From NCBI GenBank assembly GCA_019358835.1, contig JAHHIH010000031.1, positions 1 through 63,120 on the forward strand: a DNA stretch of 63,120 bases, in the 5' to 3' direction. Shown one piece after another: positions 1 through 9,159 of this stretch. The translations under genes were made by a program, and so were the position numbers. The notes under the pieces are model-generated. The model was not told the DNA's origin. It made no database searches and saw only the letters and a list, made by a program, of their open reading frames with translations. This DNA comes from Tildeniella torsiva UHER 1998/13D (GTDB taxonomy: Bacteria; Cyanobacteriota; Cyanobacteriia; Phormidesmidales; Phormidesmidaceae). Each line of letters starts with the position of its first letter. Position 1 is the first letter of the stretch.

Positions 1-61
1 CGGTGTCTTTCAACAACACCTTGAGGCTATCGGTTAACGCTAGAGGGGCAACATCCATCAT
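1..61 (-). CDS. possible 5' end of a gene running off the window edge
   Basis: On the minus strand an ATG-ATG pair at 56-61 opens a frame that stays open to the window edge (first residues MMDVAPLALTDSLK). No strong ribosome binding site is visible and only 20 residues can be read, so the family is not recognised. It would be divergent from the small gene at 152. Confidence 0.35.
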   Translation of the reverse strand, partial: MMDVAPLALTDSLKVLLKDT

Positions 62-151
62 CGAAGCTCGACAACAACACAGCTCTCTCCTAATCTAATG
101 GATAGTTATTTGCTTGGGATACTCTTAGTATTCCTCACCTGGTGAAGCACA

Positions 152-400
152 ATGACCCAACCTCCGGCTAACTATCCAAAGGATCCCCGCTCTCCGCTTT
201 TGCCCATTGCTATAGAAGATGTACCGTCTGGGCGAGAACCGCTACGCCATCTGCTGATTGGCTCTCCGAGGGGTGTTACGAGCACCATCCATAATCTCTA
301 TGGGCTCGGCTATGCCGAAGTGGGAATATGGAGCCCGCTCCTACCTACCCCTAATCCGGGGGAGGTCATGTCTATTCTGACTCGTTATATTCTTCCTTAA
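152..400 (+). CDS. conserved small hypothetical protein
   Basis: An 82-residue protein with no signal peptide or membrane segment. Its core reads HLLIGSPRGVTSTIHNLYGL followed by a GYAEVGIWSPLLPTPNPGE stretch. From memory this matches a family of short cyanobacterial proteins of unknown function in which the SPLLPTPNPGEVMSILTR tail is strongly conserved; I could not check this. It stands alone, about 130 bp before the 3' end of the convergent sensor kinase gene. No function can be inferred. The conserved Pro/Gly tail and the compact length argue for a real gene rather than a chance frame. Confidence 0.7.
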   Translation: MTQPPANYPKDPRSPLLPIAIEDVPSGREPLRHLLIGSPRGVTSTIHNLYGLGYAEVGIWSPLLPTPNPGEVMSILTRYILP

Positions 401-494
401 GAAAGCATGTAAATAAAGGAAGCTTTCCTGCTAATTGTTGTCAGCCACGGTCGTTTCTTTATGCTTTCGGCAACAGCACTTTCAGCATGTTAAT

Positions 495-526
495 GCCCGG
501 AGAACGATGCTCGTCGTTTTCTGGGC
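495..526. terminator. imperfect hairpin at the 3' end of the sensor kinase gene
   Basis: The arms at 495-507 and 514-526 pair at 11 of 13 positions around a 6-nt loop. The hairpin lies directly after the minus-strand stop codon at 528. There is no clear U-tract, so termination is only suggested. Confidence 0.35.
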
Positions 527-527
527 G

Positions 528-1976
528 TTAACCGTTTAACTCGTAGTAATCCTGAGGGTTCTGCGCTTCTAAACGGACGACCGGTGGATGAATAACAGGT
601 TGATAGACTGAGAATATGCTGCCCTGACCTACATCACTTTTTATGGTGAGATGTCCCTTGTGATGTTGCGCGATCGCCTTGGCAATCGCTAACCCCAACC
701 CAGTGCCGCCAGTTTTGCGAGAGCGATCGCTGTCAACCCGATAAAAGCGCTCAAAAATGCGGCTTTGCTCAGCTGCTGGAATGCCAATGCCCGTATCTTT
801 GACGGCAATGATCGCCATGCGTTCGCCGTAAGGCTTAGCAAAGCTATCGCGAGCCTCTAAACTTACCAGCACCGATCCCCCTGGAGAGGTGTACTGGATG
901 GCGTTGGCCATTAAGTTGGAGACGAGCCGGTAGAGTTGAGACTCATGCCCCAAAACATAAATCTCAGCGTCGGGAAGGTGATGGGCTAGGTGAATGTCTG
1001 AGGCCGCCGCCAGTTCCGAGAACTCTTCAGTTAAATCAGCAATCAAATCATTCAGGCAGCAGGGCTTAAATGATTTGGGGGAGGTGTCTTGCTCCAGGCT
1101 GGTCAGCAACAGTAAGTCGGCGACCAAGTGGCTGAGGCGACGGCCCTGGCGCTCTACGGTCTGGAGCATGGGCGAAACATCTTGCTGCTGAGCAGGTGGT
1201 AGCCGAAGGATGGCCTCCACGGTTGCAAGCAGGCTGGCAAGGGGCGATCGCAGCTCGTGGGCGGCATCGGCGGTAAACTGCTGCTGCCGTTGATACGACT
1301 GGTAAATAGGCTGCATGGCTAGACCCGCCAGCCCCCAGCTAGAGGCCGCGACTAGGCTCAACGCTATTGGCAACCCCACCGTCAAAATCCACCGGATGCG
1401 CCTAACCTCGGCATCAAAGGGGGCCAAGGTGCGCCCAATTTGCATGTAGCCCCAGGAGGGATGATCGTGTCCATCGGTACTGGTGGGATGGGCATCGGCA
1501 CTGTGCAAAATGGTGGTGAACTGCCGATAGCGCGTGCCGCTGTCGCTTTGCAGGGTTTGCCACAGGGCAGGGTTCACGGTTGGGGGCAGGGGCAAGGGCT
1601 GATTGGGTGAAAAGGCAAGCAGGTCGCCATGGTGGTCGAACAGTCGAATGTAGTAGCTGCTGCGATCGCTGATGCCAATGGTATGGCGCTGAATCACCGT
1701 AGGCTGGGGAGCGCAGACCTGCCCGGCCACACACAGGTCAGGAAAAATTTGCTGCAAAACAACAGTCGGATCTGCCGACGGGGGCAGCATGGGTTCTAGG
1801 CTGTCGTGGAGCGTCCCGGCGATCGATTCAATTTCTCGCTCTAGGGCCGCCGAGTTGGCCTGAATTAGCGCCCGGTAGATCCCCAGCCCCGCCAGGCCAA
1901 GAATCCCCGCCATCACCCCGGCGTACCAGAGGGCTAAGCGGGTGCGACTGCGACGAAAGAGCTGCTGACTATTCAT
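528..1976 (-). CDS. nrsS: RppB/NrsS-type sensor histidine kinase
   Basis: This is a membrane sensor kinase of 482 residues. A first membrane segment (about 15-37) is followed by a periplasmic domain (about 38-195), a second membrane segment (about 198-222) and a HisKA/HATPase core. The phospho-acceptor His240 lies in AADAHELRSPLASL. The N-box NLMANAIQYT, the DTGIGI box and the GGTGLGL box are intact. The periplasmic domain carries Cys82 and Cys88 (LCVAGQVCAP), spaced as in the paralogue at 9128, and is a plausible metal-sensing element. The gene follows its response regulator with a 6-bp gap, and the pair is divergent from nrsB-nrsA-nrsD as in the Synechocystis nickel locus. The Ni specificity is inferred from that arrangement and not from the ligands. 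Confidence 0.88.
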   Translation of the reverse strand: MNSQQLFRRSRTRLALWYAGVMAGILGLAGLGIYRALIQANSAALEREIESIAGTLHDSLEPMLPPSADPTVVLQQIFPDLCVAGQVCAPQPTVIQRHTIGISDRSSYYIRLFDHHGDLLAFSPNQPLPLPPTVNPALWQTLQSDSGTRYRQFTTILHSADAHPTSTDGHDHPSWGYMQIGRTLAPFDAEVRRIRWILTVGLPIALSLVAASSWGLAGLAMQPIYQSYQRQQQFTADAAHELRSPLASLLATVEAILRLPPAQQQDVSPMLQTVERQGRRLSHLVADLLLLTSLEQDTSPKSFKPCCLNDLIADLTEEFSELAAASDIHLAHHLPDAEIYVLGHESQLYRLVSNLMANAIQYTSPGGSVLVSLEARDSFAKPYGERMAIIAVKDTGIGIPAAEQSRIFERFYRVDSDRSRKTGGTGLGLAIAKAIAQHHKGHLTIKSDVGQGSIFSVYQPVIHPPVVRLEAQNPQDYYELNG

Positions 1977-1982
1977 GGGCGG

Positions 1983-2678
1983 CTAAAGGGAAGAGTTAAA
2001 ACGATAGCCTTGACCAGGAATGGTCTCGATCGGGCATGTACAGCCATGCTTGGCTAGCTTGCGGCGCAACAGGCGAATTTGGGCAGCCACCACATTGCTC
2101 ACTGGCTCATCGTCCAAATCCCACAGTTGATAGCGAATTTTGCTGCCGGGAATGATGCGATCGCAGTTTTGCATCAGATAGGCCAGTACCTGAAACTCCT
2201 TCAGCGTTAATGCAATGCTCTGGGCAGGCTGATCGGAATGCGCCACCAATAGGGTCGTGTTGGCATCATCTAAGGTAAACGAACCAACGGTTAGGGTTTG
2301 GGGCTGTAGCTGGGGCGATCGCCGCTGAATTGCCCGCAGCCGCGCCAGCAGTTCCTCCATTACAAAGGGTTTTACCAAGTAGTCATCGGCTCCGGCGTCT
2401 AGCCCAGTGACGCGATTTTCGGGCTGGCCCAGGGCAGTCAGCATTAGCACAGGCAAGGGGTTTTGGTGTGACCTGAGCCGTTGGCATAGCTCCAGCCCAG
2501 ACAGCTCGGGCAACAGCCAATCGACAATGGCTAAGGTGTAGTCCGTCCACTGGTTTTCAAGGCAGTACCAGGCCTGGGCACCATCGGTCACCCAGTCCAC
2601 CACATACTTCTCACCCATCAAGACCTGCTTAATCGCCAGTCCCAAATCCTCCTCATCTTCCACCAGCAAAATTCGCAT
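1983..2678 (-). CDS. nrsR: RppA/NrsR-type response regulator (OmpR family)
   Basis: A response regulator with an N-terminal receiver domain (acidic patch VEDEED, phosphorylated Asp53 in IVDWLLPEL, Lys in the YLVKPF loop) and a C-terminal winged-helix DNA-binding domain ending in NVVAAQIRLLRRKLAKHG...IETIPGQGYRF. Family members start MRILLVEDE, so I chose the ATG at 2678; an in-frame GTG at 2690 would add four residues. It is the first gene of a two-gene operon with the kinase at 528-1976. It is divergent from the shortened nrsB, and a direct repeat at 2728-2744 lies between the two start sites. By analogy with Synechocystis NrsR it probably activates the efflux genes when nickel (or another metal) is sensed. 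Confidence 0.9.
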   Translation of the reverse strand: MRILLVEDEEDLGLAIKQVLMGEKYVVDWVTDGAQAWYCLENQWTDYTLAIVDWLLPELSGLELCQRLRSHQNPLPVLMLTALGQPENRVTGLDAGADDYLVKPFVMEELLARLRAIQRRSPQLQPQTLTVGSFTLDDANTTLLVAHSDQPAQSIALTLKEFQVLAYLMQNCDRIIPGSKIRYQLWDLDDEPVSNVVAAQIRLLRRKLAKHGCTCPIETIPGQGYRFNSSL

Positions 2679-2727
2679 AGCCTCAGGCACACAGTTTACG
2701 ACGTTGATCTTACAGAACGACCCGCCG

Positions 2728-2744
2728 TTTCACCTCGATTTCAT
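2728..2744 (+). promoter_or_regulatory. TTTCAT-N5-TTTCAT direct repeat between nrsR and nrsB
   Basis: The half sites are TTTCAC (2728-2733, one mismatch) and TTTCAT (2739-2744), with an 11-bp period. The repeat is 54 bp upstream of the nrsB-like start and 49 bp from the nrsR start. It is the weakest of the seven copies in the window. It is probably the NrsR operator for one or both directions. Confidence 0.65.
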
Positions 2745-2797
2745 CGGCGCTCTGGCAGACTACGACCGACCGTAGCCAAATTTCGGAGTGAGGAATC

Positions 2798-3529
2798 ATG
2801 CGTTACACCCAAAAGCCTTTTCTAGAAGCTGTTCTAATTACTGTTCTGTTGCTAGCGGTGCCCAAAGCCGCGATCTCTCACGTGGGCCACGGTGATGAAT
2901 TTCAGGCCGAAGGCGGCGTCAACCGAGTCGAGGTCAAGGCTGAGACCGACTCCCTATTGGGCATTGAGGTTAACCCTATTGAGTCTGCCGCTGATGGCAG
3001 CGCTGCCGTGCTGATTCCGGTGACGGCTCTGGTGGATGACGCCGGTCAGCAGCTCGTCTTCGTGCAGTATGGCAATTTTTATGAGCCGGTGCCGGTGACG
3101 ACCGGTGCGACCCAGGGCGACCTGATTGAAGTCACCGATGGGCTGTCGGTAGGGGAGCAGCTTGTCACCCAGGGCAGCCTATCGCTCTATGCGGAGTCGC
3201 GCAAAACTCAGACCGCTGAAGCTGCCCCGACCGCAGCCGTTCCGGCAACCGATACGGCCCACGCTCAGGCCGATGCCCAAGGCACTCCCCACAGCCATGA
3301 TACGGCGGGCAATCTTGCTCCGCCTAGTGAAGCAGTTCCCGCAGCGGGTGAGCTGGCTCAGGCGAGCGAAACCACCGCACCCTCTAAGGGTTTCCCCTGG
3401 GGGCTTGTAGTCGGTGTAACGTCAGCGGCTGCCGTAGTCACTGGGGCGATGACCTTTTTAAGCGGCGGTCGCAAAAAGAAGAGCCGTTACTCTGATGGCA
3501 CCTATTCCGGCAAACGAGGGGGCTACTAA
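2798..3529 (+). CDS. nrsB: shortened NrsB/CusB-type periplasmic adaptor
   Basis: This 243-residue protein is a cut-down RND membrane-fusion protein. After a signal peptide (about 1-27) it has the HVGHGDEFQ motif, shared with HAGHGDEFQ in the full-length adaptor at 18227. It then goes almost straight to the C-terminal membrane-proximal domain (VLIPVTALVDDAGQQLVFV...VGEQLVTQGSLSLYAES). The lipoyl, helical-hairpin and most beta-barrel sequence (about 280 residues in the paralogue) is absent. A Pro/Ala-rich linker leads to a C-terminal membrane segment (about 200-221) and a Lys/Arg-rich tail. The gene is upstream of nrsA in the same operon. No frameshift was found that would restore the missing part, so it may be a genuine minimal adaptor or an old internal deletion. 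Confidence 0.75.
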   Translation: MRYTQKPFLEAVLITVLLLAVPKAAISHVGHGDEFQAEGGVNRVEVKAETDSLLGIEVNPIESAADGSAAVLIPVTALVDDAGQQLVFVQYGNFYEPVPVTTGATQGDLIEVTDGLSVGEQLVTQGSLSLYAESRKTQTAEAAPTAAVPATDTAHAQADAQGTPHSHDTAGNLAPPSEAVPAAGELAQASETTAPSKGFPWGLVVGVTSAAAVVTGAMTFLSGGRKKKSRYSDGTYSGKRGGY

Positions 3530-3647
3530 CCTGGGTCGTTTCTCTGCATCAATGTCTCAGTAATAGAGGGTCGTGCAGCTCTCTGGATTGCGATGCAAAC
3601 GAGACGCTGGTGCGACGAGCGGTATCTTTTTCTCGGAAATTACTTAG

Positions 3648-6600
3648 ATGTTTAACTCACTTCTGAACCAGACCCTCAAAAATTCCATTGCCCAGCGGTG
3701 GTTTATTGTGGCCGCTGCCATTGCGGTGACCATCTGGGGCGTTTTCAGCCTCACCCAGATGCCGCTGGATGTGTTTCCCGAGTTTGCGCCGCCCCAGGTC
3801 GATATTCACACCGAAGCCCCTGGACTGGCCCCCGAGGAAGTTGAAACCCAAATCACCGTGCCCATTGAAAGCGTGGTGAATGGCCTGCCAGGGGTGACTA
3901 CCGTGCGCTCTTCGTCGAAGGTGGGGCTGTCGATGGTGCAGGTGGTTTTTGACCAGGAGGCCGACATTGCCCAGGCCAGGCAGGCGGTGACCGAACGGCT
4001 GCAACAGGTGACCAGCCAACTGCCAGAGGGTGCCCACACCCCAGAGCTATCGCCTCTGGCCTCGCCCCTGGGCACAATTTTGATGTATTCTTTTACGCTC
4101 AGTGGTCAGGGGCAGACCTCGATGATGGATCTGCGCCGCCTGGTAGACAGCACTCTCAGCCAGCAAATTTTGTCGGTGCCGGGGGTTGCCCAAATTACCG
4201 TCTATGGCGGCGACGAGCGGCAAGAGCAGGTTTTGGTTGACCCCGAGCAGTTGAGATCGCGCAACGTTTCTCTCAACGACGTTACCGCTGCCGCTAGCGG
4301 GGCCAACTCTAACGCCCCCGGTGGTTTTTTGATTGGCGGGGGGCAAGAACTGTTGATTCGCGGTGTGGGTCAGGTGCAGTCGATTGACGACCTGCAACAG
4401 TCTGTCGTCAACGTAGAGAACGGCGAGCCCATTTTGCTGGGCGATGTGGCCGAGGTGCAAACCGGGGCCGCCCTCAAGCGGGGGGATGCCAGCTTTAACG
4501 GACAGCCCGCCGTGGTGCTGATGATTAACAAACAGCCCGATGTGGATACGCCCACCGTAACCAAGGCCGTGGAAGCGGTGCTGCAATCTTTGCAGGCGAC
4601 ATTTCCCGCTGATGTGCAGATGACCCGCACCTTTAGGCAGGCCAATTTTATTGATACGGCCCTTCGCAATGTCAGCGGTTCTCTGCTCGAAGGCATCATT
4701 ATTGTGTCGGTGATTATGCTGCTGTTTTTGATGAACTGGCGCACCGCAATGATCACCCTAACAGCGATTCCCCTATCGCTATTAATCGGTGTGATGCTAA
4801 TGAAAGCCTTTGGCTTAGGCATCAATACTATGACCTTGGGGGGATTGGTTGTGGCTCTGGGTGCTTTTGTCGATGACTCGATCGTTTATATGGAGAATTG
4901 CTATCGCGGACTCCGGGCCAATCAAGCTCAAAGTAGCCCCAAGCATCCGTTCCAGGTCATCTTCGATGCGTTTGTAGAAGTGCGGCTGGCGGTAATTTTC
5001 TCAACGGTCATCATCATCGTTGTCTTTGCACCAATTTTTAGTTTGACCGGCGTAGAAGGGCGAATTTTTGCGCCGATGGGGCTGGCCTATTTGCTATCCA
5101 TTGGGGCTTCTCTCTTGGTGGCGATGACCCTAACCCCTGCTTTGTGCGCCATTCTTCTGGCAAATCGCTCCTTGCCTCAGGAGAACACCTATGCTTCGCG
5201 GCTGGCATCGCGGCTGTATCGTCCATTGCTCAACTTGGCATTGCGATCGCCCCAAATCATTCTAGTAGTGGCAATGGCAGCCTTGGTCGCGACAATTAGC
5301 ATCGTTCCCTCTCTTGGGCGGGTTTTTCTACCAGAATTTCAGGAAAAATCTCTGGTGAACTCCATGGTGCTGTTCCCTGGCATCTCGCTGGATATCACGA
5401 ATGGGGCGGGCGTAGCGCTGGCCAATTCCCTCAAAGATAATCCGCTGTACGAGTGGGTGCAAGTGCGGGCTGGGCGTGCCCCCGGCGATGCCGATGGGGC
5501 TGGGGTCAATATGGCCCACGTAGATGTCGAACTCAGTGACTTAGCCCTTCAAGACCGGGCCGCCAGCATACAGCAACTGCGGGAGGCGTTTTTGGCACTG
5601 CCCGGTGTTGCTCCAAATATTGGTGGGTTCATATCTCACCGCATGGATGAGGTGCTGTCGGGGGTGAGAAGCGCGATCGCCATCAAAATCTTTGGCCCCG
5701 ACCTGGCCGAACTGCGCCGCATCGGGGAACAGGTGCGCGACACTATCGAGCCGATTGCAGGGGTGGTTGACTTGCAGCTCGAACCTCAATTGCCTATTCG
5801 TCAGGTGCAGATTCAGTATGACCGGGCGGCGGCGGCTCGCTATGGGTTGAGCATGGCCGCAATTTCAGAGATTGTTGAAACTGCCCTCAACGGTCGGATC
5901 GTGTCGCAGGTGCCAGAGAATCAGCAGCTGATCAACATTGTTGTGGGTTTGCAAGAATTTGCGCGCGATAACCTAGATGCCATTCGCGCCATTCCCATTA
6001 GTACCCCTACCGAGGAAATTATTTCTTTGGGGGATGTCGCCACCGTCAATTACGGTATGGGCGCAAATGTGGTGAACCGGGAAGACGTGTCGCGCTTAAT
6101 TGTCGTTTCAGCAAACGTGGCAGAGCGTGACTTGGGCAGCGTCGTGGGCGATATTCAAGCTCAGATTCAGCAAAACATCCAACTGCCTAATGGCTACTTT
6201 ATCCAATATGGTGGACAGTTTGAGTCAGAGCAACGCGCCAGCAATAACCTACTGGTATTTAGCATCCTAGCTGCGATCGTCATTGCAGTATTGATGTTTT
6301 TCTCGGTGAAGTCGCTCCCCGCTACGATCGCCATCATGATCAATCTGCCTTTGGCGTTGGTGGGTGGCATTATCTCAATTGTGCTTACAGGTGGCGTGAT
6401 GTCAATCGCCTCTCTGATTGGTTTTATCACTCTGTTTGGTGTCGCTGTCCGTAATGGTTTGTTGCTGGTTGATAATTACAACAGCAAATTTGCTCAAGGA
6501 ATGCCCCTTAAAGATGTGATCATCAAAGGCTCTTTGGAACGAATTGATGCCATCTTAATGACTGCACTGACCTCAGCACTAGGAACATTACCCTTAGTAC

Positions 6601-6809
6601 TTTCTGGAGGAGCTGGGAATGAGATTCTGCAACCGTTAGCCATTGTGGTGTTAGGTGGTCTCTTCACCTCTACGGCATTAACACTGCTGGTGATTCCGGC
6701 CATTTACGCCAAGTTTGGCAAGTGGTTAATGCCAAAACGAAAGCAGACTGCCCTTGAGGTGGCGATCGCTGTCGCGGCGTCGCATTCTACCGCCGGGTTA
6801 AGGCAGTAG
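3648..6809 (+). CDS. nrsA: heavy-metal-efflux RND pump, NrsA-type
   Basis: An inner-membrane RND transporter of 1053 residues, the usual size for the HME-RND (CzcA/CusA/NrsA) family. It starts MFNSLLNQTLKNSIAQRW, has a first membrane helix, the PLDVFPEFAPPQV and EAPGLAPEEVE motifs of the porter domain, and further helices near 340-500 and 865-1035. The TM4 charge-relay region reads ALGAFVDDSIVYMENCYR, with a DD pair where CzcA has DG. It expels metal using the proton gradient together with an adaptor and an outer-membrane factor, which is not in this window. It follows the short nrsB by 118 bp and precedes nrsD. It is clearly paralogous to the pump at 14943 (shared GVAPNIGGFISHRMDEVLSG). Confidence 0.93.
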   Translation: MFNSLLNQTLKNSIAQRWFIVAAAIAVTIWGVFSLTQMPLDVFPEFAPPQVDIHTEAPGLAPEEVETQITVPIESVVNGLPGVTTVRSSSKVGLSMVQVVFDQEADIAQARQAVTERLQQVTSQLPEGAHTPELSPLASPLGTILMYSFTLSGQGQTSMMDLRRLVDSTLSQQILSVPGVAQITVYGGDERQEQVLVDPEQLRSRNVSLNDVTAAASGANSNAPGGFLIGGGQELLIRGVGQVQSIDDLQQSVVNVENGEPILLGDVAEVQTGAALKRGDASFNGQPAVVLMINKQPDVDTPTVTKAVEAVLQSLQATFPADVQMTRTFRQANFIDTALRNVSGSLLEGIIIVSVIMLLFLMNWRTAMITLTAIPLSLLIGVMLMKAFGLGINTMTLGGLVVALGAFVDDSIVYMENCYRGLRANQAQSSPKHPFQVIFDAFVEVRLAVIFSTVIIIVVFAPIFSLTGVEGRIFAPMGLAYLLSIGASLLVAMTLTPALCAILLANRSLPQENTYASRLASRLYRPLLNLALRSPQIILVVAMAALVATISIVPSLGRVFLPEFQEKSLVNSMVLFPGISLDITNGAGVALANSLKDNPLYEWVQVRAGRAPGDADGAGVNMAHVDVELSDLALQDRAASIQQLREAFLALPGVAPNIGGFISHRMDEVLSGVRSAIAIKIFGPDLAELRRIGEQVRDTIEPIAGVVDLQLEPQLPIRQVQIQYDRAAAARYGLSMAAISEIVETALNGRIVSQVPENQQLINIVVGLQEFARDNLDAIRAIPISTPTEEIISLGDVATVNYGMGANVVNREDVSRLIVVSANVAERDLGSVVGDIQAQIQQNIQLPNGYFIQYGGQFESEQRASNNLLVFSILAAIVIAVLMFFSVKSLPATIAIMINLPLALVGGIISIVLTGGVMSIASLIGFITLFGVAVRNGLLLVDNYNSKFAQGMPLKDVIIKGSLERIDAILMTALTSALGTLPLVLSGGAGNEILQPLAIVVLGGLFTSTALTLLVIPAIYAKFGKWLMPKRKQTALEVAIAVAASHSTAGLRQ

Positions 6810-6923
6810 TTTGGTTAGAACTCTGTTCGAGGCGCGATCTGCTTAGCTTTCTGAGCCGCAAACCGCGCCTTTTTCAACCCAATCAGCCTTTCCTCAATAT
6901 GCCCCCCAGGGGGATGCGTTAGA

Positions 6924-8309
6924 GTGGTAGCTCAAAGGTCATCGCCTGCCTTGTCAAGCCCTGTAAACCTCATGATTCAAGCTCCTCGGCTGTTCCAATG
7001 TCTTAGAAACCCTACCTTTGCCCGCCTCTACACAGCCCAAACTATTAACCTGGTTGGCGATGCCCTGACCTGGTTAGGGCTGGCACTACTCGCCTTTGAA
7101 CTAGCGGGTGAAAACGCCGGGCTGATTTTGTCAGGGGCGCTCACCCTAAGAGTTGCGGCCTACGTCGTGCTCTCACCGCTGGCGGGGGCGATCGCCGATC
7201 GCGTTGACCGCAAGCGCATCATGGTTATCACCCATTTAGCGCGGATGGTGATTGTTTGTCTGCTGCCCTTTGTCACCCAGATCTGGCACATTTACGCGAT
7301 CGTGTTGGCCCTAAACCTGTTCTCTGCCTTTTTTACGCCCACCTATACCGCCACCATTCCCTTGATCGCCACCCAAGAGGAGTACCCCACTGCGATCGCT
7401 CTTTCCAGTGCCACCTATCAGCTATTGGGTGTGCTCGGCCCCGGTTTAGCCGGTAGCATTGCCGCTTTTGTGGGCATCCGGCAGGTGTTTTTTCTGGATG
7501 GCATCACCTTTTTGATTACTGCTATTTTGGTCATTACTCTGCCAGGGCAGCTGATGGTCGCCCAACAACCGCAGGAGGTTAGAACATTCCGCCGAACGCT
7601 ACAGGATATTCGCATGGGCACCACCTGCTTACTCAGCGATCCACCGATCAGATATGCCTTGGCCATGCAGTTGGTGGCGGCGATCGCTGGGGCCGCCATC
7701 CTGGTCAACACCGTTGGGTATGTTCAGGGTACCCTTCAACTGGGCAAGCTGGAATACGGCTGGGTCATGGCCGCCTTTGGGCTGGGGGCAACCCTTGCGT
7801 CAATTAGCCTAGGCACCGTCAACCCTGGACAGAAACAGACGGTACTCACTGGCCTGGGAGCGGCTCTGATTACCCTGGCTCTCTTGCCCGCAAACTGGGC
7901 TAGCCTGAGCGGGCTATTACTGTTGTGGGCCGTCGCAGGCGTGGGGCAAACCCTCGTCAATGTGCCGACCCAAACCTTAATTGCCGATCGGGTTGATGTT
8001 GACATTCAAGGCCGAGTCTACGGTGCTCACTTTGCCTGGAGCCATCTATGGTGGGCGTTCTCCTATCCCCTGGCAGGATGGATGGGGAGCCATTTTTCTA
8101 CGGCTACTTTTCTGGGTAGCAGCCTAGTGGGGGTGGCGGTTTGGGGCATTGCTCAGCTCGTTTTTCGACCCGCAGCGCAGCCCAAGGTGACCAGTGGGCT
8201 GTGGCATGACCATAACCACACCCACGATGAAGCGCATCAGCATCGCCACAGGCGCAATCAAATAGTTAGAAACGCTCATAGTCATCTTCACTTCCATCAC
8301 ACCCTCTAG
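6924..8309 (+). CDS. nrsD: NrsD/NreB-like MFS nickel exporter with His-rich tail
   Basis: A major facilitator superfamily protein of 461 residues with about 12 membrane helices and the signature GAIADRVDRKRIM between TM2 and TM3. The C-terminus is rich in histidine (HDHNHTHDEAHQHRHRR and then HSHLHFHHTL), as in NrsD and NreB, where such tails bind nickel. It is 114 bp downstream of nrsA and probably the last gene of the nrs operon; no nrsC is present. I used the GTG at 6924; an ATG at 6972, just before the first conserved helix, is an alternative. Export of Ni2+ to the periplasm is inferred from family and context. Confidence 0.88.
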   Translation: MVAQRSSPALSSPVNLMIQAPRLFQCLRNPTFARLYTAQTINLVGDALTWLGLALLAFELAGENAGLILSGALTLRVAAYVVLSPLAGAIADRVDRKRIMVITHLARMVIVCLLPFVTQIWHIYAIVLALNLFSAFFTPTYTATIPLIATQEEYPTAIALSSATYQLLGVLGPGLAGSIAAFVGIRQVFFLDGITFLITAILVITLPGQLMVAQQPQEVRTFRRTLQDIRMGTTCLLSDPPIRYALAMQLVAAIAGAAILVNTVGYVQGTLQLGKLEYGWVMAAFGLGATLASISLGTVNPGQKQTVLTGLGAALITLALLPANWASLSGLLLLWAVAGVGQTLVNVPTQTLIADRVDVDIQGRVYGAHFAWSHLWWAFSYPLAGWMGSHFSTATFLGSSLVGVAVWGIAQLVFRPAAQPKVTSGLWHDHNHTHDEAHQHRHRRNQIVRNAHSHLHFHHTL

Positions 8310-8370
8310 TCAAACCTTTGCGTGATCGGCTAAATAGCCTGCCAGGTCAACGGGTTCCTTCAAGTTTCAA

Positions 8371-8387
8371 TTTCATTTTGGTTTCAT
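8371..8387 (+). promoter_or_regulatory. TTTCAT-N5-TTTCAT direct repeat upstream of the second rppA
   Basis: Perfect half sites at 8371-8376 and 8382-8387. A weak -10-like TAAGGT starts 10 bp downstream, and the response-regulator start is 79 bp downstream. The position suggests autoregulation of this two-component operon. Confidence 0.75.
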
Positions 8388-8466
8388 GGTCAGGTGCTAA
8401 GGTCTTAGGCTGAAGAGAATGATCACTGGCTGTCACCCTCTTTTCCGGTAGCCTGAGCAACTGTCC

Positions 8467-9159
8467 ATGCGAATTTTGCTGGTTGAAGATGAGCCCGACT
8501 TGGGGCGAGCGATTAAGCGCACGCTGACCCAAGAAGCCTACGTAGTGGACTGGGTACAGTCTGGGGATGAAGCGCTGACCTACCTGGAGAGCAGCACTGT
8601 CACCTACGTGCTGGGAGTGCTGGACTGGATGCTGCCAGGACTAACGGGGCTGGAAATCTGTCGCTGGCTACGGGCGCGGCAGAATGCTCTCCCAATTCTC
8701 ATGCTGACTGCTAACGATCGCATCGAAGATCGCATTGCCGGGCTCGATGCTGGGGCCGACGACTATCTGGTCAAACCCTTTAGCATGGATGAGCTGCTGG
8801 CCCGATTGCGAGCCTTGAGACGCCGCCCCGCTGATTTTAGGCCAGCCCAAATTCAAGTTGGGCCGCTGACGCTGGACTGCGACCGCAGAATTGCCCTGCT
8901 GCACAGCGACACTGCCTCTGAGCAGGAGATCGAACTGACCCAAAAGGAGTTTCAGCTCCTGCAATATTTGATGGAGCACCCCGATCAAATTCTCACCCAA
9001 GAGCAGGTGCTCAACCAGCTGTGGGAATTTGGCGCTGAACCCATCAGCAACGTGGTGGCAGCCCAGGTGCGGCTGCTGCGCCGTAAGCTGGGGCAGTATG
9101 GCTGTGACTACATGATCGAAACCGTCTATGGCATGGGATACCGGTTCAAAGCTGAATAG
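8467..9159 (+). CDS. rppA: RppA/CopR-like response regulator (OmpR family)
   Basis: A second receiver plus winged-helix regulator of 230 residues. It begins MRILLVEDEPDLG, has Asp53 in VLDWMLPGL and the YLVKPFSMDELLARLRAL signature, and ends with NVVAAQVRLLRRKLGQYG and GMGYRFKAE. It is very close to Synechocystis RppA and to the nrsR gene at 1983. The 32-bp overlap with the following kinase gene indicates translational coupling. It sits between the nrs module and the copper ATPase, and a perfect TTTCAT direct repeat lies in its own promoter. A copper (CopR-like) role is plausible from the neighbours; nickel cannot be excluded. Confidence 0.9.
   Translation: MRILLVEDEPDLGRAIKRTLTQEAYVVDWVQSGDEALTYLESSTVTYVLGVLDWMLPGLTGLEICRWLRARQNALPILMLTANDRIEDRIAGLDAGADDYLVKPFSMDELLARLRALRRRPADFRPAQIQVGPLTLDCDRRIALLHSDTASEQEIELTQKEFQLLQYLMEHPDQILTQEQVLNQLWEFGAEPISNVVAAQVRLLRRKLGQYGCDYMIETVYGMGYRFKAE

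Noticed and set aside
4047..4586. Antisense frames inside nrsA
   Set aside because: They are shadows of the pump gene, with no independent signals.
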